Notes: generated by a model from the sequence alone, not told the origin. Shown: positions 9,203 to 17,791, counted from the first letter of the stretch. The stretch is DNA of 49,533 nt from Acidobacteria subdivision 2 bacterium RH1 MAG20 (GCA_002197545.1 NFUO01000574.1:1-49533); one strand, 5' to 3'. Made by a program: numbers and translations.

Positions 9203-9296
9203 CATGAAAGCGCCAACGGCGCGTGCTATACCAGCCCACGGCGTAGCCCTGGGTTTCGATGCCCACGATACCGAGGGCTGAAGGCCCGACCTATAG
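9203..9296. repeat. Intergenic interspersed repeat with short hairpins
   Basis: The gap between hspR and the HpnI-like gene holds a sequence beginning ATGAAAGCGCCAACGGCGCG and ending GGGCTGAAGGCCCGACCTAT. It contains small palindromes (GGGC, five bases, GCCC; and AGCCC next to GGGTT). I have the impression that it is a dispersed acidobacterial element, unverified. It lies downstream of hspR and may also help to end that transcript. Confidence 0.5.
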
Positions 9297-9320
9297 GAAT
9301 TTCTGGACAGACTCTTAAAA

Positions 9321-9743
9321 TTACTTCTTCTTCCCAGCCTTAGCCGTCTTTACTGAAACCACCTTTACCGGCACTACCATCGGACGCCGCATCGGAACCA
9401 GCCCCGCTCCCGGCTCCTGTTGCTGCTGCATCCGCGACAGCATCTCCGTCCGCACATAGTCGACGAACCCCTGCATCTGCCGGTTCATCTCCTCCATGCG
9501 CTCGCGCATCTGCAGCACAATCGCGATTCCGGCGATATTCACGCCCAGGTCCCGCGCCAGGTTCAAAATGAACTCCAGCCGTTCCAAATCCTCGTCCGTA
9601 TAGAGCCGAGTATTTCCCTCACTCCGCGAAGGCCGCAGCAACCCTTCCCGCTCATACAGACGCAGCGTCTGCGGATGTATCTCATACATCTCCGCCACCG
9701 ACGAAATCATGTACGCGCCCTTACTCTTCCGCTTCGTAGCCAT
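9321..9743 (-). CDS. hspR: MerR-family heat-shock repressor HspR
   Basis: A 140-residue MerR-type regulator matching HspR, which in actinobacteria represses dnaK operons with DnaK as corepressor. The N-terminal winged helix-turn-helix reads GAYMISSVAEMYEIHPQTLRLYEREGLL (key residues H23, L27, Y30, E31) followed by NTRLY. A leucine-rich dimerisation helix runs from about 50 to 100 and a basic lysine-rich tail closes the protein. No cysteine cluster for metal binding is present, which argues for HspR over metal sensors. It is the last gene of the dnaK-to-hspR string, 15 bases after dnaJ. A candidate operator sits in front of dnaK, giving a plausible feedback loop. Confidence 0.88.
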   Translation of the reverse strand: MATKRKSKGAYMISSVAEMYEIHPQTLRLYEREGLLRPSRSEGNTRLYTDEDLERLEFILNLARDLGVNIAGIAIVLQMRERMEEMNRQMQGFVDYVRTEMLSRMQQQQEPGAGLVPMRRPMVVPVKVVSVKTAKAGKKK

Positions 9744-9758
9744 CTCGCAACCTCGAAT

Positions 9759-11006
9759 CTAAACGCCGTCAAACAAAGCCGCCCGGGGATCATCCGGGTT
9801 CAGCTTCGCAAGCTCCCTCAAAATCTCCTTTGATCGTTCATCTTGCACCTTCGGCACCACGATCTTCACTTCAACAATCTGGTCGCCGCGCGTTCCCTCC
9901 CGGGATGCGCTCTGCACGCCCTTCTCCCGTAGCCGCAACTTCTGTCCCGATTGCGTCCCCGGCGGAATCTTCAACTGCGTCCGCGCCCCACCATTATGCG
10001 TGTCGATCGTAGGCACATCGATCTTCGTGCCCAGCGCCGCCTCCGTCATCGTAACCGGGACGGTTACATAAATATCATCGCCGCTCCGCGTAAACACCGG
10101 ATGCGTTCCCGCCTTGATGATCAAAAACAGATCTCCCGCAGGGCCGCCGTGCATTCCGGCATTGCCCTTGCCTGCCAGCCGAATCCGCTGACCATCCCGC
10201 GTCCCCGGCTTGATGCGAAACTCCAGCGGCTCCCGTTTGATCACCACTCCCTCTCCATCGCACGTCGGGCATGAGTTTTGCACCTTACCCGTCCCACCGC
10301 ATCGTGGGCACTGGATGTTGAACTTCATCCGCCCGCCCATCTGCGTCACCTGACCGCTGCCGTGGCACTCCGGGCATTCAATACTTCCGCCCGTCGTCGA
10401 CTTCCCCTTGCAGGCCGGGCAGATCTCCTGCCGCTGAATCTCCAGCCGCGTCACACCGCCGCGCACAGCAGTCCAGAAATCCACGCTCACCTGATACTCA
10501 AGGTCCGTCCCCGGCTGCGGCCCGCGCTGTGCCTTCTGTGCGCCGCCGCTGAACATTCCGCTAAAGATGTCCTTGAAGCTCCCGCCAAATCCCCCGCTCG
10601 ACTCCTGCTGCTGTCCGCCACCACTAGCCTGAAAGTCAGAAAAATCAAAGCCGCCAAAATCAAACGGGACCTCCTGCGTTGTACGGCCACCCGACCGCGC
10701 CCGGCCACCGCCACCCGAAAATCCGCCGCCATACCCACCCCGGGCCGCAGCTTCAGCCGCCGCCGGATCGATATTGTCCGAGTAGAACCCGAACTGGTCA
10801 TAGATCTTCCGCTTCTTGTCGTCGCTCAAAACATCGTTCGCCTCGGAGATCTCCTTGAACTTCTCCTCGGCCTTCTTGTCGCCCGGATTCACGTCGGGAT
10901 GATATTTACGCGCAGCCTTCCTGAAGGCCTTGCGAATCTCCTCCGTCGTCGCCGTCTTTTTGACGCCCAGCGTGCCGTAATAATCTTTTGTCTGTGTCAT
11001 CGCCAT
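9759..11006 (-). CDS. dnaJ: Chaperone protein DnaJ
   Basis: A 415-residue type I DnaJ, the cochaperone that delivers unfolded clients to DnaK and stimulates its ATPase. The J domain occupies residues about 7-75 with HPD at 36-38. A glycine and phenylalanine-rich linker follows (about 88-160). The zinc-binding region has four CxxCxGxG-type repeats ([32 protein letters not shown]). The C-terminal client-binding domains end near ALFDG. The ATG at 11006 has GGAAGAAG upstream; a second ATG two codons later is also possible. The first zinc repeat has serine in place of the last glycine. It follows the DNA glycosylase gene by 54 bases in the same direction and precedes hspR. Confidence 0.93.
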   Translation of the reverse strand: MAMTQTKDYYGTLGVKKTATTEEIRKAFRKAARKYHPDVNPGDKKAEEKFKEISEANDVLSDDKKRKIYDQFGFYSDNIDPAAAEAAARGGYGGGFSGGGGRARSGGRTTQEVPFDFGGFDFSDFQASGGGQQQESSGGFGGSFKDIFSGMFSGGAQKAQRGPQPGTDLEYQVSVDFWTAVRGGVTRLEIQRQEICPACKGKSTTGGSIECPECHGSGQVTQMGGRMKFNIQCPRCGGTGKVQNSCPTCDGEGVVIKREPLEFRIKPGTRDGQRIRLAGKGNAGMHGGPAGDLFLIIKAGTHPVFTRSGDDIYVTVPVTMTEAALGTKIDVPTIDTHNGGARTQLKIPPGTQSGQKLRLREKGVQSASREGTRGDQIVEVKIVVPKVQDERSKEILRELAKLNPDDPRAALFDGV

Positions 11007-11060
11007 AATCTTCTTCCATTCTGCAACAGTGCGCGTATTTCGCGCCTCGAAATCGAATGA

Positions 11061-11954
11061 CTACTCTTCCCTATCGGCCTGGCATGCCGGACACCAGAAC
11101 AGGTTCCGCCCCGCCATCACCTTTGTCAAAATCTTGGTTCCGCAGACAAAGCAGGCCCTGCCCTGCCGCCGGTACACATAATGCGCCTCTTCCTTCATCA
11201 CCTTCCCCCTCTTATGTGGCCTGTCCGAAGCCTTCGTCGTCACGATCCGCCGGTCAACCATCCCCGCCTTCATCAAAGCACGTGCATCCTTCCATATCGA
11301 CCGCAGGCGCTTCTCCTCCACCTCGTTGCCCGGAGTAAACGGACTCAGCTTCGCGCGAAACAGCAGCTCCGCCCGATAGATATTTCCAACCCCAGCCGCC
11401 ACTGCCTGGTCCATCAGCAAAGCGCCAATCGCCTTCTTGCTCCTCCGAATCTTCACAACCGCTCTCTCCGGCCCATCTCCATTCAGAGGATCAGGCCCAA
11501 GCCGCTCTAGCAGTCTCTCCCACATCTCCTGCGTGTACACCGAGCAGTCCATCGGCCCTCGCAGCTCAACCCACGCAACCTTCTCCGGAGCAACGTGCCC
11601 CGTCCCATCATCCTCCGAGTACCAACCATGCCGCTTGCTCACGCCCGGCTCTGCCGCACGCTTCACCGCCTGCGCATTCCACATCCGCAGCCTCAGTGCT
11701 CCACGCACCTCAGGTAATGGTCCTGATCCTTCGGTGAAATCACCCTGCAATCCTAGATGCACATGCAGAATCCGGTCCTTGCCAAAGTCATACCCCAGAT
11801 GCTTTCCGACAGCCATCACACGCGCCAGCTTGCGACCATCGATCACCGCCGCATCCGTAAACCGTCCCTGCGGCCCATCGACTCTCACCGGCCTTCCCGC
11901 AAACGCCGCCGTATGCCGCTCCGCCCATCGATGTATCTCATTTCCTTCCGGCAT
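11061..11954 (-). CDS. Fpg/Nei family DNA glycosylase / AP lyase
   Basis: A 297-residue base-excision repair glycosylase of the Nei/Fpg family, which removes oxidised bases and cuts the abasic site. The start must be the ATG at 11954, because the catalytic proline must be residue 2: the protein then begins MPEGNEIHR, with P2 and E3. The longer upstream extension lacks support, and an AGGA lies just before this ATG. KHLGYDF supplies the conserved lysine, VGNIYRAELLF is the helix-two-turn-helix, and the C-terminal zinc finger has CFVC and, 16 residues later, CPAC. MPEGNEI resembles the Nei branch more than Fpg (MPELPEV). Its place inside a dnaK-dnaJ-hspR string implies heat-shock or oxidative-stress co-expression. 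Confidence 0.88.
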   Translation of the reverse strand: MPEGNEIHRWAERHTAAFAGRPVRVDGPQGRFTDAAVIDGRKLARVMAVGKHLGYDFGKDRILHVHLGLQGDFTEGSGPLPEVRGALRLRMWNAQAVKRAAEPGVSKRHGWYSEDDGTGHVAPEKVAWVELRGPMDCSVYTQEMWERLLERLGPDPLNGDGPERAVVKIRRSKKAIGALLMDQAVAAGVGNIYRAELLFRAKLSPFTPGNEVEEKRLRSIWKDARALMKAGMVDRRIVTTKASDRPHKRGKVMKEEAHYVYRRQGRACFVCGTKILTKVMAGRNLFWCPACQADREE

Positions 11955-12073
11955 AGATCCTGGCCACCTCTCCCGCAAACACAAGCAAATGGCGACGGCA
12001 CTGGTCAACCACCAGAACTACCGTCGCCACTGCCGACTGCTCAATCTAAAACTACCGCTCTACTAATTTTTCT

Positions 12074-12244
12074 TTAGTTCCAGATCTGCTTCGCTTCAAT
12101 CGCCTCGATCGAAAACATCTGGTCCGGCTCCATCTGTCTCATCCGCTGCACAAACTCCTCAGCCTCGGCCTTTGTGTCGAACATCATGCGGTTGTACAAC
12201 TGACCCGCCCTCACCTGGTCGCATCTCCACATTGTCTCGGTCAT
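12074..12244 (-). CDS. Small conserved-looking protein in the dnaK operon
   Basis: A 56-residue acidic protein beginning MTETMWRCDQVRAGQ with a mixed alpha/beta pattern and no membrane segment or cysteine pair. I do not recognise a domain. The frame stays open to a GTG at 12337, but that codon has no ribosome binding site, while the ATG at 12244 follows GGAGGGAAGGCG with ideal spacing, so I choose it. It lies between dnaK and the Nei-type glycosylase on the same strand, downstream of a possible dnaK terminator. The tyrosine, phenylalanine and glutamate content (FDTKAEAEEFVQRMRQME) suggests a helix of the kind found in small adaptor proteins, but no function can be assigned. Confidence 0.6.
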   Translation of the reverse strand: MTETMWRCDQVRAGQLYNRMMFDTKAEAEEFVQRMRQMEPDQMFSIEAIEAKQIWN

Positions 12245-12404
12245 CGCCTTCCCTCCAAGCAATCGATTGAGTTCCAGGTTCTCCAGCCACATCACGTCCG
12301 CGTATCTGTCTTCCTTGCTTCCACTACTTCTCTTCACTTAAACACAACTCCTGCTAATAAGACGCACTTTACACGTCAACGATTCCATCCGAACCCGATT
12401 AAAC

Positions 12405-12434
12405 AAGAGGCGCACCTTCTCAGGAACGCCCCTT
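12405..12434 (-). terminator. Possible intrinsic terminator after dnaK
   Basis: On the minus strand the RNA can form an 8-pair stem, AAGGGGCG with CGCCUCUU, including one G-U pair and a 14-base loop with an inner CC/GG pairing. A short U-rich run (UUGUUU) follows. It could end or attenuate most dnaK transcripts before the downstream glycosylase, dnaJ and hspR genes. Confidence 0.45.
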
Positions 12435-12467
12435 TTGTGTTACGCAGCAGCAATCTCTGTGGATTAC

Positions 12468-14384
12468 TTACTTCTTTTCATCGACATCAACATACTCGGC
12501 ATCGATGACGCCTTCGTCCTTCTTCGGCTCTTCCGGCGCACCTTCTGCAGTCGCCGCACCTTCAGCAGGAGCAGAAGCAGCCGCAGCCTTGTACATCGCC
12601 TCGGCCAGTTTGTGGCTTACGGCAGTCAACTTATCTTTAGCCGCATTCAGCTCCGACGCACTCGGCGTTCCCGCCAGCGTAGTCTTCGCTTCAGCCAAAG
12701 CGCTCTCGACCTCGGTCTTGTCCGACTCCGGCACCTTGTCGGCCGAGTCCTTCACCATCTTCTCGACGTTGTACACCAGCGAGTCCAGGCCATTGCGCGC
12801 CTCCACTGCATCGCGCTGTTCCTTGTCCTCGGCAGCGTGGGCCTCGGCGTCCTTCGCCATCCGCTCAACCTCTTCCTTGCTTAGACCCGAAGAGCTCGTA
12901 ATCGTAATCTTCTGGTCCTTGCCCGTCGCATTGTCCTTCGCCGTGACATTCAGAATGCCGTTGGCGTCGATATCAAACGTCACCTCGATCTGCGGCACGC
13001 CACGCGGAGCCGTCGGAATTCCGCTCAGCTTAAACTTGCCCAGCGTCCGGTTCTGCGCCGCCATCGGGCGCTCGCCCTGCAGCACATGGACCTCGACCTC
13101 GGTCTGGTTGTCCGCCGCCGTCGAAAACGTCTCCGTCTTCTTCGTCGGAATCGTCGTGTTGCGCGCAATCATGCTCGTCGCCACGCCGCCCATCGTCTCA
13201 ATCGACAACGTCAGCGGAGTCACATCCAGCAGCAGCAGGTCTTTCACCTCGCCAGCCAGGACACCGGCCTGTACCGCCGCGCCAATCGCCACGACTTCAT
13301 CAGGATTCACGCCGCGGTGCGGCTCTTTGCCGAACAGGTCCTTCACCAGTTGCTGGATCTTCGGCATACGCGTCTGTCCGCCAACCAGCACGACCTCATC
13401 GATCTTGCTGGCATCAATCCCCGCATCCTTCATCGCCTGTTTGCACGGCCCAATCGACCGCTGCAGCAAGTCATCCACCAGCGACTCCAGCTTCGCCCGC
13501 GTCAGCTTCCGCACCAGGTGCTTCGGTCCGCTCGCATCGGCAGTGATGAACGGAAGATTGATCTCCGTCTCCTGCGCCGTCGACAATTCGATCTTCGCAC
13601 GCTCCGCGGCATCCTTCAGCCGCTGCAGCGCCATCTCGTTGCCCTTCGAATGCAGATCAAGCCCGGTCTCCTGCTTGAACTCCGAGATCAGCCAATCCAC
13701 AATCCTCTGGTCGAGATTGTCGCCGCCAAGGTGCGTATCGCCGTTGGTCGACTTCACCTCGATCACGCCTTCGCCGACCTCAAGGATCGAAATATCGAAG
13801 GTACCGCCGCCAAAGTCATAGACGGCAATGGTCTCGTCCTTCTTCTTGTCCAGCCCATAGGCCAGCGCAGCCGCCGTCGGCTCATTCACAATACGCTTGA
13901 CGTCCAGTCCGGCAATCTTACCGGCGTCCTTGGTGGCCTGCCGCTGAGCATCGTTGAAGTAAGCCGGAACCGTAATCACAGCCTCCGTCACCGACTGCCC
14001 CAGATAGTCCTCCGCAGCCTTCTTCAACTTCTGCAGAATCATCGCCGAGATCTCAGGCGGCGTGTACTCTTTCCCCTGCGCAACAATGGCAATGTGGTCG
14101 CCTTGCTGCACAACTTTGTACGGCACCATCTTCATCTCGTCATTCACTTCGTTGTACCGGCGGCCCATAAACCGCTTGATCGAGTAAACCGTGTTCTCCG
14201 GGTTCGTAATCGCCTGCCGCTTGGCCACCTGACCCACCAGCCGCTCCCCGCTCTTCGTGAACGCAACGACAGAAGGCGTAGTCCGCCCACCCTCTTCGTT
14301 CGGAATTACCTTTGCCTCGCCGCCTTCCATCACGGCAACGCAGGAGTTCGTCGTTCCCAGGTCAATACCAATAATCTTCGCCAT
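12468..14384 (-). CDS. dnaK: Chaperone protein DnaK (Hsp70)
   Basis: A 638-residue Hsp70 chaperone that folds and disaggregates proteins in an ATP cycle with DnaJ and GrpE. The start at 14384 gives the canonical [18 protein letters not shown]; an upstream in-frame extension of 12 residues has no family support, and GAGGA precedes this ATG. Nucleotide-binding motifs include [22 protein letters not shown] and [10 protein letters not shown]. The substrate domain runs from about 390, and the lid ends in an alanine-rich linker and [11 protein letters not shown]. It is the first gene of the stress operon dnaK, small ORF, nei, dnaJ, hspR. grpE is not in the window. Expression is likely repressed by HspR through sites over the promoter. 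Confidence 0.97.
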   Translation of the reverse strand: MAKIIGIDLGTTNSCVAVMEGGEAKVIPNEEGGRTTPSVVAFTKSGERLVGQVAKRQAITNPENTVYSIKRFMGRRYNEVNDEMKMVPYKVVQQGDHIAIVAQGKEYTPPEISAMILQKLKKAAEDYLGQSVTEAVITVPAYFNDAQRQATKDAGKIAGLDVKRIVNEPTAAALAYGLDKKKDETIAVYDFGGGTFDISILEVGEGVIEVKSTNGDTHLGGDNLDQRIVDWLISEFKQETGLDLHSKGNEMALQRLKDAAERAKIELSTAQETEINLPFITADASGPKHLVRKLTRAKLESLVDDLLQRSIGPCKQAMKDAGIDASKIDEVVLVGGQTRMPKIQQLVKDLFGKEPHRGVNPDEVVAIGAAVQAGVLAGEVKDLLLLDVTPLTLSIETMGGVATSMIARNTTIPTKKTETFSTAADNQTEVEVHVLQGERPMAAQNRTLGKFKLSGIPTAPRGVPQIEVTFDIDANGILNVTAKDNATGKDQKITITSSSGLSKEEVERMAKDAEAHAAEDKEQRDAVEARNGLDSLVYNVEKMVKDSADKVPESDKTEVESALAEAKTTLAGTPSASELNAAKDKLTAVSHKLAEAMYKAAAASAPAEGAATAEGAPEEPKKDEGVIDAEYVDVDEKK

Positions 14385-14429
14385 ATACCAATCCTCATTC
14401 CGGGCCCACGGCCCATTCACATGTCCGAC

Positions 14430-14466
14430 CCCTCAAGAATCTCACCTTGAGTCACTTACTGTCAAT
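14430..14466 (-). promoter_or_regulatory. dnaK promoter with candidate HspR operator
   Basis: On the minus strand a perfect TTGACA lies at 14465-14460, with a weak -10 (AGATTC or GAGATT) about 17 bases on. Overlapping it on the plus strand is CTTGAGT (14446-14452), seven bases, then TGTCAAT, which matches one full half and about four of seven bases of the other half of the HspR box CTTGAGT-N7-ACTCAAG. A second half-site, CCTCAAG, lies at 14431-14437. HspR bound here would block the -35 region. Confidence 0.5.
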
Positions 14467-14473
14467 CTATCTG

Positions 14474-14489
14474 ATGCTATAAATAGCAT
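14474..14489. promoter_or_regulatory. Short perfect palindrome between dnaK and the PepSY gene
   Basis: ATGCTAT at 14474-14480 and ATAGCAT at 14483-14489 form 7-base arms around two A residues. It lies just upstream of the putative dnaK -35 element and about 120 bases upstream of the divergent PepSY gene. It could bind a dimeric regulator; no family can be named. Confidence 0.35.
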
Positions 14490-14563
14490 GAAGTTGCAAA
14501 CCATCCCCCCTTTTTGGATGCATTTTTTCCCTCAAACGCCATTCCCGGTTCAAATATTAATAA

Positions 14564-14584
14564 ATAGGACTGAAATTGTCCTAT
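14564..14584. promoter_or_regulatory. Palindromic operator upstream of the PepSY gene
   Basis: ATAGGAC and GTCCTAT form perfect 7-base arms separated by the 7-base TGAAATT. A second TGAAATT lies at 14587-14593. The site is about 27 bases upstream of the PepSY ATG, in an AT-rich stretch that probably holds the promoter (TATATT at 14583 as a possible -10). A repressor here would control that gene; the spacing resembles sites of small winged-helix dimers. Confidence 0.5.
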
Positions 14585-14610
14585 ATTGAAATTTTATGTA
14601 GAAAAGACAT

Positions 14611-15069
14611 ATGCCACCGAAGCGTGCCTTTCTCCACTACACCCGCTACACTCACCTCTACCTCGGCGTCTTCATCGCTCCGGCGCTGCTCTTCTTCGCC
14701 TTCACCGGCGCGCTCCAGACCTTCAGCTTTCACGAGACCACCCGTGGCAGCTCCTACAAACCCCCTGCCTGGATCGTCACCCTCGCCCAGATCCACAAAA
14801 AGCAGCTCACGACCGCTCCAGTCAAAAAACTCCCGCCTGCCATCGCCCAACCCGCGCCCTCTACGGAGAAGCTCCAGCCATCCGCCAGGCCCTCCAAAGC
14901 CCACAACCCCCTGCCCTTGAAGTTCTTCTTCCTCCTGGTCTCCCTCGGCCTCTTCTCCTCCACCCTCTCCGGTCTCTACATGTCCTATCGCTACAGCCGC
15001 AACCGCCCTCTCATCACAGCGCTCCTCATAACCGGAACCATCCTCCCTATCGCACTGCTCTTCCTCTAG
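14611..15069 (+). CDS. Small PepSY-associated transmembrane protein
   Basis: A 152-residue membrane protein of the PepSY-TM type. It begins with an H9-Y10-T11-R12-Y13-T14-H15-LYLG segment leading into a first membrane helix (about 17-38), the signature seen at the N-terminus of PepSY-TM proteins. A proline-rich periplasmic loop (about 50-100) follows, then two more helices (about 102-123 and 132-151). It is far shorter than the full PepSY-TM iron-reductase-like proteins (350 or more residues) and lacks PepSY domains, so it is a minimal version. Some family members work with siderophore uptake or metal reduction. The gene stands alone behind a palindromic site, divergent from dnaK. Role unknown. 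Confidence 0.65.
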   Translation: MPPKRAFLHYTRYTHLYLGVFIAPALLFFAFTGALQTFSFHETTRGSSYKPPAWIVTLAQIHKKQLTTAPVKKLPPAIAQPAPSTEKLQPSARPSKAHNPLPLKFFFLLVSLGLFSSTLSGLYMSYRYSRNRPLITALLITGTILPIALLFL

Positions 15070-15107
15070 CAACCCTTTCGGTCTTGCCTGTGCTCCCACA
15101 AACGCAC

Positions 15108-15262
15108 GTCATCTCGACCGAAGGCCGGCGCTTTTGCCGCCGCAGTGGAGAGGTCCCTGTATTTTGTTGTTGCTTGTTTTGCGCCGCCGCTGTTTTGAAA
15201 GGGCACGGCCTCTGCCGAAGCCCGGAGTGGAGCCCGCAGGGCGAAACGACTGATTCTACTGC
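15108..15262. repeat. Intergenic repeat relics
   Basis: The first part of the 600-base gap between the PepSY gene and the slipin gene holds two segments with the look of dispersed elements: GTCATCTCGACCGAAGGC to GGTCCCTGTATTTT (15108-15165), with a short CGGC/GCCG hairpin, and GGGCACGGCC to GCAGGGCGAAACG (15200-15247). No reading frame with a credible product covers them. The rest, to about 15370, is featureless. Confidence 0.4.
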
Positions 15263-15436
15263 CCATCCCGCCACCATTGCTCAAAACACCAGCAAAATCA
15301 CCTGTCAAGTCCCAATACCACCTAACCCAAACAAAACAAACCAAATAGCGATTGCCATTTAGTTCCATCCAACCCGCTAGAATAAAGATAGTAGAAAAAA
15401 GGAAAAGACGTCCTCAGCATCGGCACTTGGCCTAAC

Positions 15437-15545
15437 TCTTTTATAAAGAATACTTTGACTATAAAGTATCTGGAATGAAGACTTTACGTACTAAACTGTC
15501 TGAAATGAAGACTTTACATACTCAGGTACAGGAGGGGGGTACTTC
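15437..15545. repeat. 30-base tandem direct repeats upstream of slipin
   Basis: Two adjacent 30-base units, 15467-15496 and 15497-15526, share 24 of 30 positions, with the common core GAAGACTTTAC preceded by TCTGRAAT. A third, weaker unit precedes them (AAAGAATACTTTGAC). The array is followed by GGTACAGGAGGGGGGTAC, in which GTAC flanks a G-run. It lies 120 to 230 bases upstream of the slipin ATG and has no coding potential. Confidence 0.6.
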
Positions 15546-15666
15546 GAGGAAAGCTCTTGGTACTAACTAGAAACCCCACTGTGAGTAAACTGACACACCC
15601 ACCATTCAACTGCTCTACAATCGGAGCGGCGGTCGAACTCTGTTCCGTCCGAGGTTCTACGCACCC

Positions 15667-16443
15667 ATGTCTATCCCTGCACTCTTCGCCATCGCCATCG
15701 TCGTACTCTATCTCCTCAATTCCATCAAAATCCTCAAGGAGTACGAGCGCGGAGTCATCTTCCGGCTGGGTCGTGTCATGGGAACAGCCAAAGGCCCCGG
15801 CATCATCCTGGTCTTCCGCCCGCTCGATCAGATCGTGCGCGTCAGTCTCCGGCAGGAGGCGATGGAGGTTCCCCCGCAGGACGTCATCACCCGCGACAAC
15901 GTCACCTTAAAAGTGAACGCCGTCATCACCCTGCGCGTCATCGACCCCACCAAGACCGTGATCGAGGTCGCAAACTATGTCTATCAGACCTCACAGTTTG
16001 CCCAGACAACACTTCGCTCCGTCCTCGGCGAGGTCGAACTCGACGAACTCCTCGCTCATCGCGAGATCCTGAACCAGCGCATCCAGACCATCATCGACGG
16101 CCACACCGCGCCCTTCGGCGTCAAGGTCGTCTCCGTAGAGGTCAAGCAGGTCGATCTGCCCGAATCGATGCTCCGCGCCATGGCAAAGCAAGCTGAAGCC
16201 GAGCGCGAGCGCCGTGCCAAGGTCATCCACGCCGAAGGCGAGTTCAACGCCGCCGCCAAGCTCGTCGAAGCCGCCGAGCTGATGGCGACCCAGCCCATGA
16301 CCCTGCAACTGCGCTACCTGCAGACCCTCACCGAGATCGGCGTCGAGAAGAACACCACCATCGTCTTCCCGCTGCCGCTGGAGTTGATGAACCTGCTGAA
16401 TAAAACCCTCATACCCGCTGCAGCGACGGAGAAGAAGGACTGA
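15667..16443 (+). CDS. Slipin / SPFH (stomatin-like) membrane protein
   Basis: A 258-residue SPFH-domain protein of the slipin (stomatin) group. These form oligomeric membrane scaffolds and often partner an NfeD-type protease. A membrane helix (about 3-20) is followed by [13 protein letters not shown] and [19 protein letters not shown], the typical start of the band-7 domain. The SPFH core runs to about 175 and ends with [27 protein letters not shown], the family signature leading into a helical C-terminal part that ends near [11 protein letters not shown]. No nfeD gene is adjacent. The SPOR-domain gene starts 2 bases after its stop, so the two are co-transcribed. Ribosome binding is weak (GAGG 13 bases upstream). 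The repeat array upstream may regulate it. Confidence 0.88.
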   Translation: MSIPALFAIAIVVLYLLNSIKILKEYERGVIFRLGRVMGTAKGPGIILVFRPLDQIVRVSLRQEAMEVPPQDVITRDNVTLKVNAVITLRVIDPTKTVIEVANYVYQTSQFAQTTLRSVLGEVELDELLAHREILNQRIQTIIDGHTAPFGVKVVSVEVKQVDLPESMLRAMAKQAEAERERRAKVIHAEGEFNAAAKLVEAAELMATQPMTLQLRYLQTLTEIGVEKNTTIVFPLPLELMNLLNKTLIPAAATEKKD

Positions 16444-16445
16444 CC

Positions 16446-17078
16446 GTGAACACCCTGTACAGCCGCAATCGTGATCTGGAAGAAGACGACGAACCCCGCG
16501 GACGCGACCGCGAGATGACTCTCGGAACGTCCTTCATCGTAGGCATCTTCTTTGCCCTGGTGCTGATCTGCGCCATCTTCTTCGCCTTCGGCTACTCCCT
16601 CGGCAGACGGTCCGCGCTTCCCGCATCCGGCATCCCCGCCCCAGCCGCCGGCACAGACACAGGCGCCAGCGTCTCCAAACCCGCCTCCGGAGTCCCTGAA
16701 GCTCAGGCAGCAACCACAAGTTCCTCAGCCGACGAAAATTCAGCGGACGAACAGCCTGCTCCTGAAGCAACAAAGGCCCCCGTCGTTCTGCCGGCGAAGC
16801 TGGCAATCAAGCCAACACCCGTCAGCAGGGCCGTCGAGCCATCAGCGACAACGCCCGCTGCCGCACAATCCATCGTACAAATCGCCGCCGTCTCGCGTCA
16901 GGGAGACGCAGCGATGTTGATGTCGGCCCTGAAGCGGAAAGGCTACGACGCAGCGGTCCATCAAGTGCCGCAGGACAAGCTGCTCCACGTGCAGGTCGGC
17001 CCCTTCGCGACGAAGAAAGACGCTGAAGCGATGCGCCAGAGGCTGATCGCCGACGGCTACAACGCCATCGTCAAGTAG
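16446..17078 (+). CDS. SPOR-domain membrane protein
   Basis: A 210-residue inner-membrane protein with a C-terminal SPOR domain, which binds septal peptidoglycan stripped of stem peptides. It starts at a GTG two bases after the slipin stop, with AAGGA inside the end of the slipin gene as ribosome binding site. An acidic cytoplasmic tail (about 1-24) leads into one membrane helix (about 28-47, ending GYSLGRRS). A long alanine and proline-rich periplasmic linker follows to about 135. The SPOR domain (about 139-210) has QIAAVSRQGDA, LMSALKRKGYDA and VQVGPFATKKDAEAMRQRL. It is probably a cell-division or envelope protein similar in layout to DedD or FtsN. Its 3' end overlaps plsC, which is on the other strand, by 22 bases. 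Confidence 0.82.
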   Translation: MNTLYSRNRDLEEDDEPRGRDREMTLGTSFIVGIFFALVLICAIFFAFGYSLGRRSALPASGIPAPAAGTDTGASVSKPASGVPEAQAATTSSSADENSADEQPAPEATKAPVVLPAKLAIKPTPVSRAVEPSATTPAAAQSIVQIAAVSRQGDAAMLMSALKRKGYDAAVHQVPQDKLLHVQVGPFATKKDAEAMRQRLIADGYNAIVK

Positions 17079-17791
17079 TCCTCAGGCTTCATCTCCTCGG
17101 GCAGAGCGTCCGCAATGGCCTTGCGCACGGCTTTCAGTAGTTCTTCGCGCGTCTCATACTGCGCAGGCTCAATCGCAGGCAGCAGCAGCACCCGCGCTAC
17201 TCCAGGCGTAATAGCAACGCTTCCCTTCCGCATCATGCTCTCAGTACCAGAAAGTGCAATCGGAATAATGGGGGCCTGGGTCTGCTCCGCAAGGAAAAAT
17301 GGGCCCTTTTTGAAGACTGAAAGCCGGCCATCCTTCGAGCGCGTCCCTTCTGGAAAGACCAGAATATTCAACCCCGAGCGAAGCGCGTCCGCAGCCGCAG
17401 CTACACTCGCCTGGGCCGCATCGCGACGGTGTCCACGTTCCACCGGCACAAACTTGCCCATCCGCATCGCCGGTCCCAGGATCGGAATCCGCATCAGCTC
17501 CTGCTTCAGCAGCACCGAACATCTGCCAGGAAGCAGCGGAAGCACAACCGGAGGATCGAGGTTGGAGACATGGTTGCACATAAAGATGCACCGGCGATCA
17601 GCGGGAACATTCTCCAGCCCGCTGATCTCAACCCGAATTCCCGCCGCTCGCACGCCGGCATTCGCAATCCACATCGCCACCCGGTAAAGCCGGCTGATAT
17701 CACGGACCAGAAACGAATAAGGAATACCAACAACACCGGCGACAGTACCCAGGGTGGAGTACACAAAAAGAAGTTTAAGGGTTGCAAACAT
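17057..17791 (-). CDS. plsC: 1-acyl-sn-glycerol-3-phosphate acyltransferase
   Basis: A 244-residue PlsC-type acyltransferase that converts lysophosphatidic acid to phosphatidic acid in membrane lipid synthesis. The catalytic NHxxxxD is NHVSNLD at 73-79. The acyl-acceptor motif is FPEGTRS at 146-152, with KFVPVERG between them near 113, and an N-terminal membrane segment is present. I choose the ATG at 17791; the frame extends eight codons to a TTG without a binding site. It lies 38 bases after mpl and may be the last gene of the long minus-strand string. Other acyl acceptors, such as ornithine lipids, cannot be excluded. Confidence 0.87.
   Translation of the reverse strand: MFATLKLLFVYSTLGTVAGVVGIPYSFLVRDISRLYRVAMWIANAGVRAAGIRVEISGLENVPADRRCIFMCNHVSNLDPPVVLPLLPGRCSVLLKQELMRIPILGPAMRMGKFVPVERGHRRDAAQASVAAAADALRSGLNILVFPEGTRSKDGRLSVFKKGPFFLAEQTQAPIIPIALSGTESMMRKGSVAITPGVARVLLLPAIEPAQYETREELLKAVRKAIADALPEEMKPEDYLTMAL

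Noticed and set aside
11955..12008. 18-residue extension of the Nei-type glycosylase
   Set aside because: The catalytic proline must be the second residue, which fixes the start at 11954.
14385..14420. 12-residue extension of dnaK
   Set aside because: DnaK proteins start [10 protein letters not shown]; the extension lies in the leader and contains the ribosome binding site.
15467..15526. CRISPR array
   Set aside because: The 30-base units are directly adjacent with no unique spacers, only two clear copies exist, and no cas genes are in the window.
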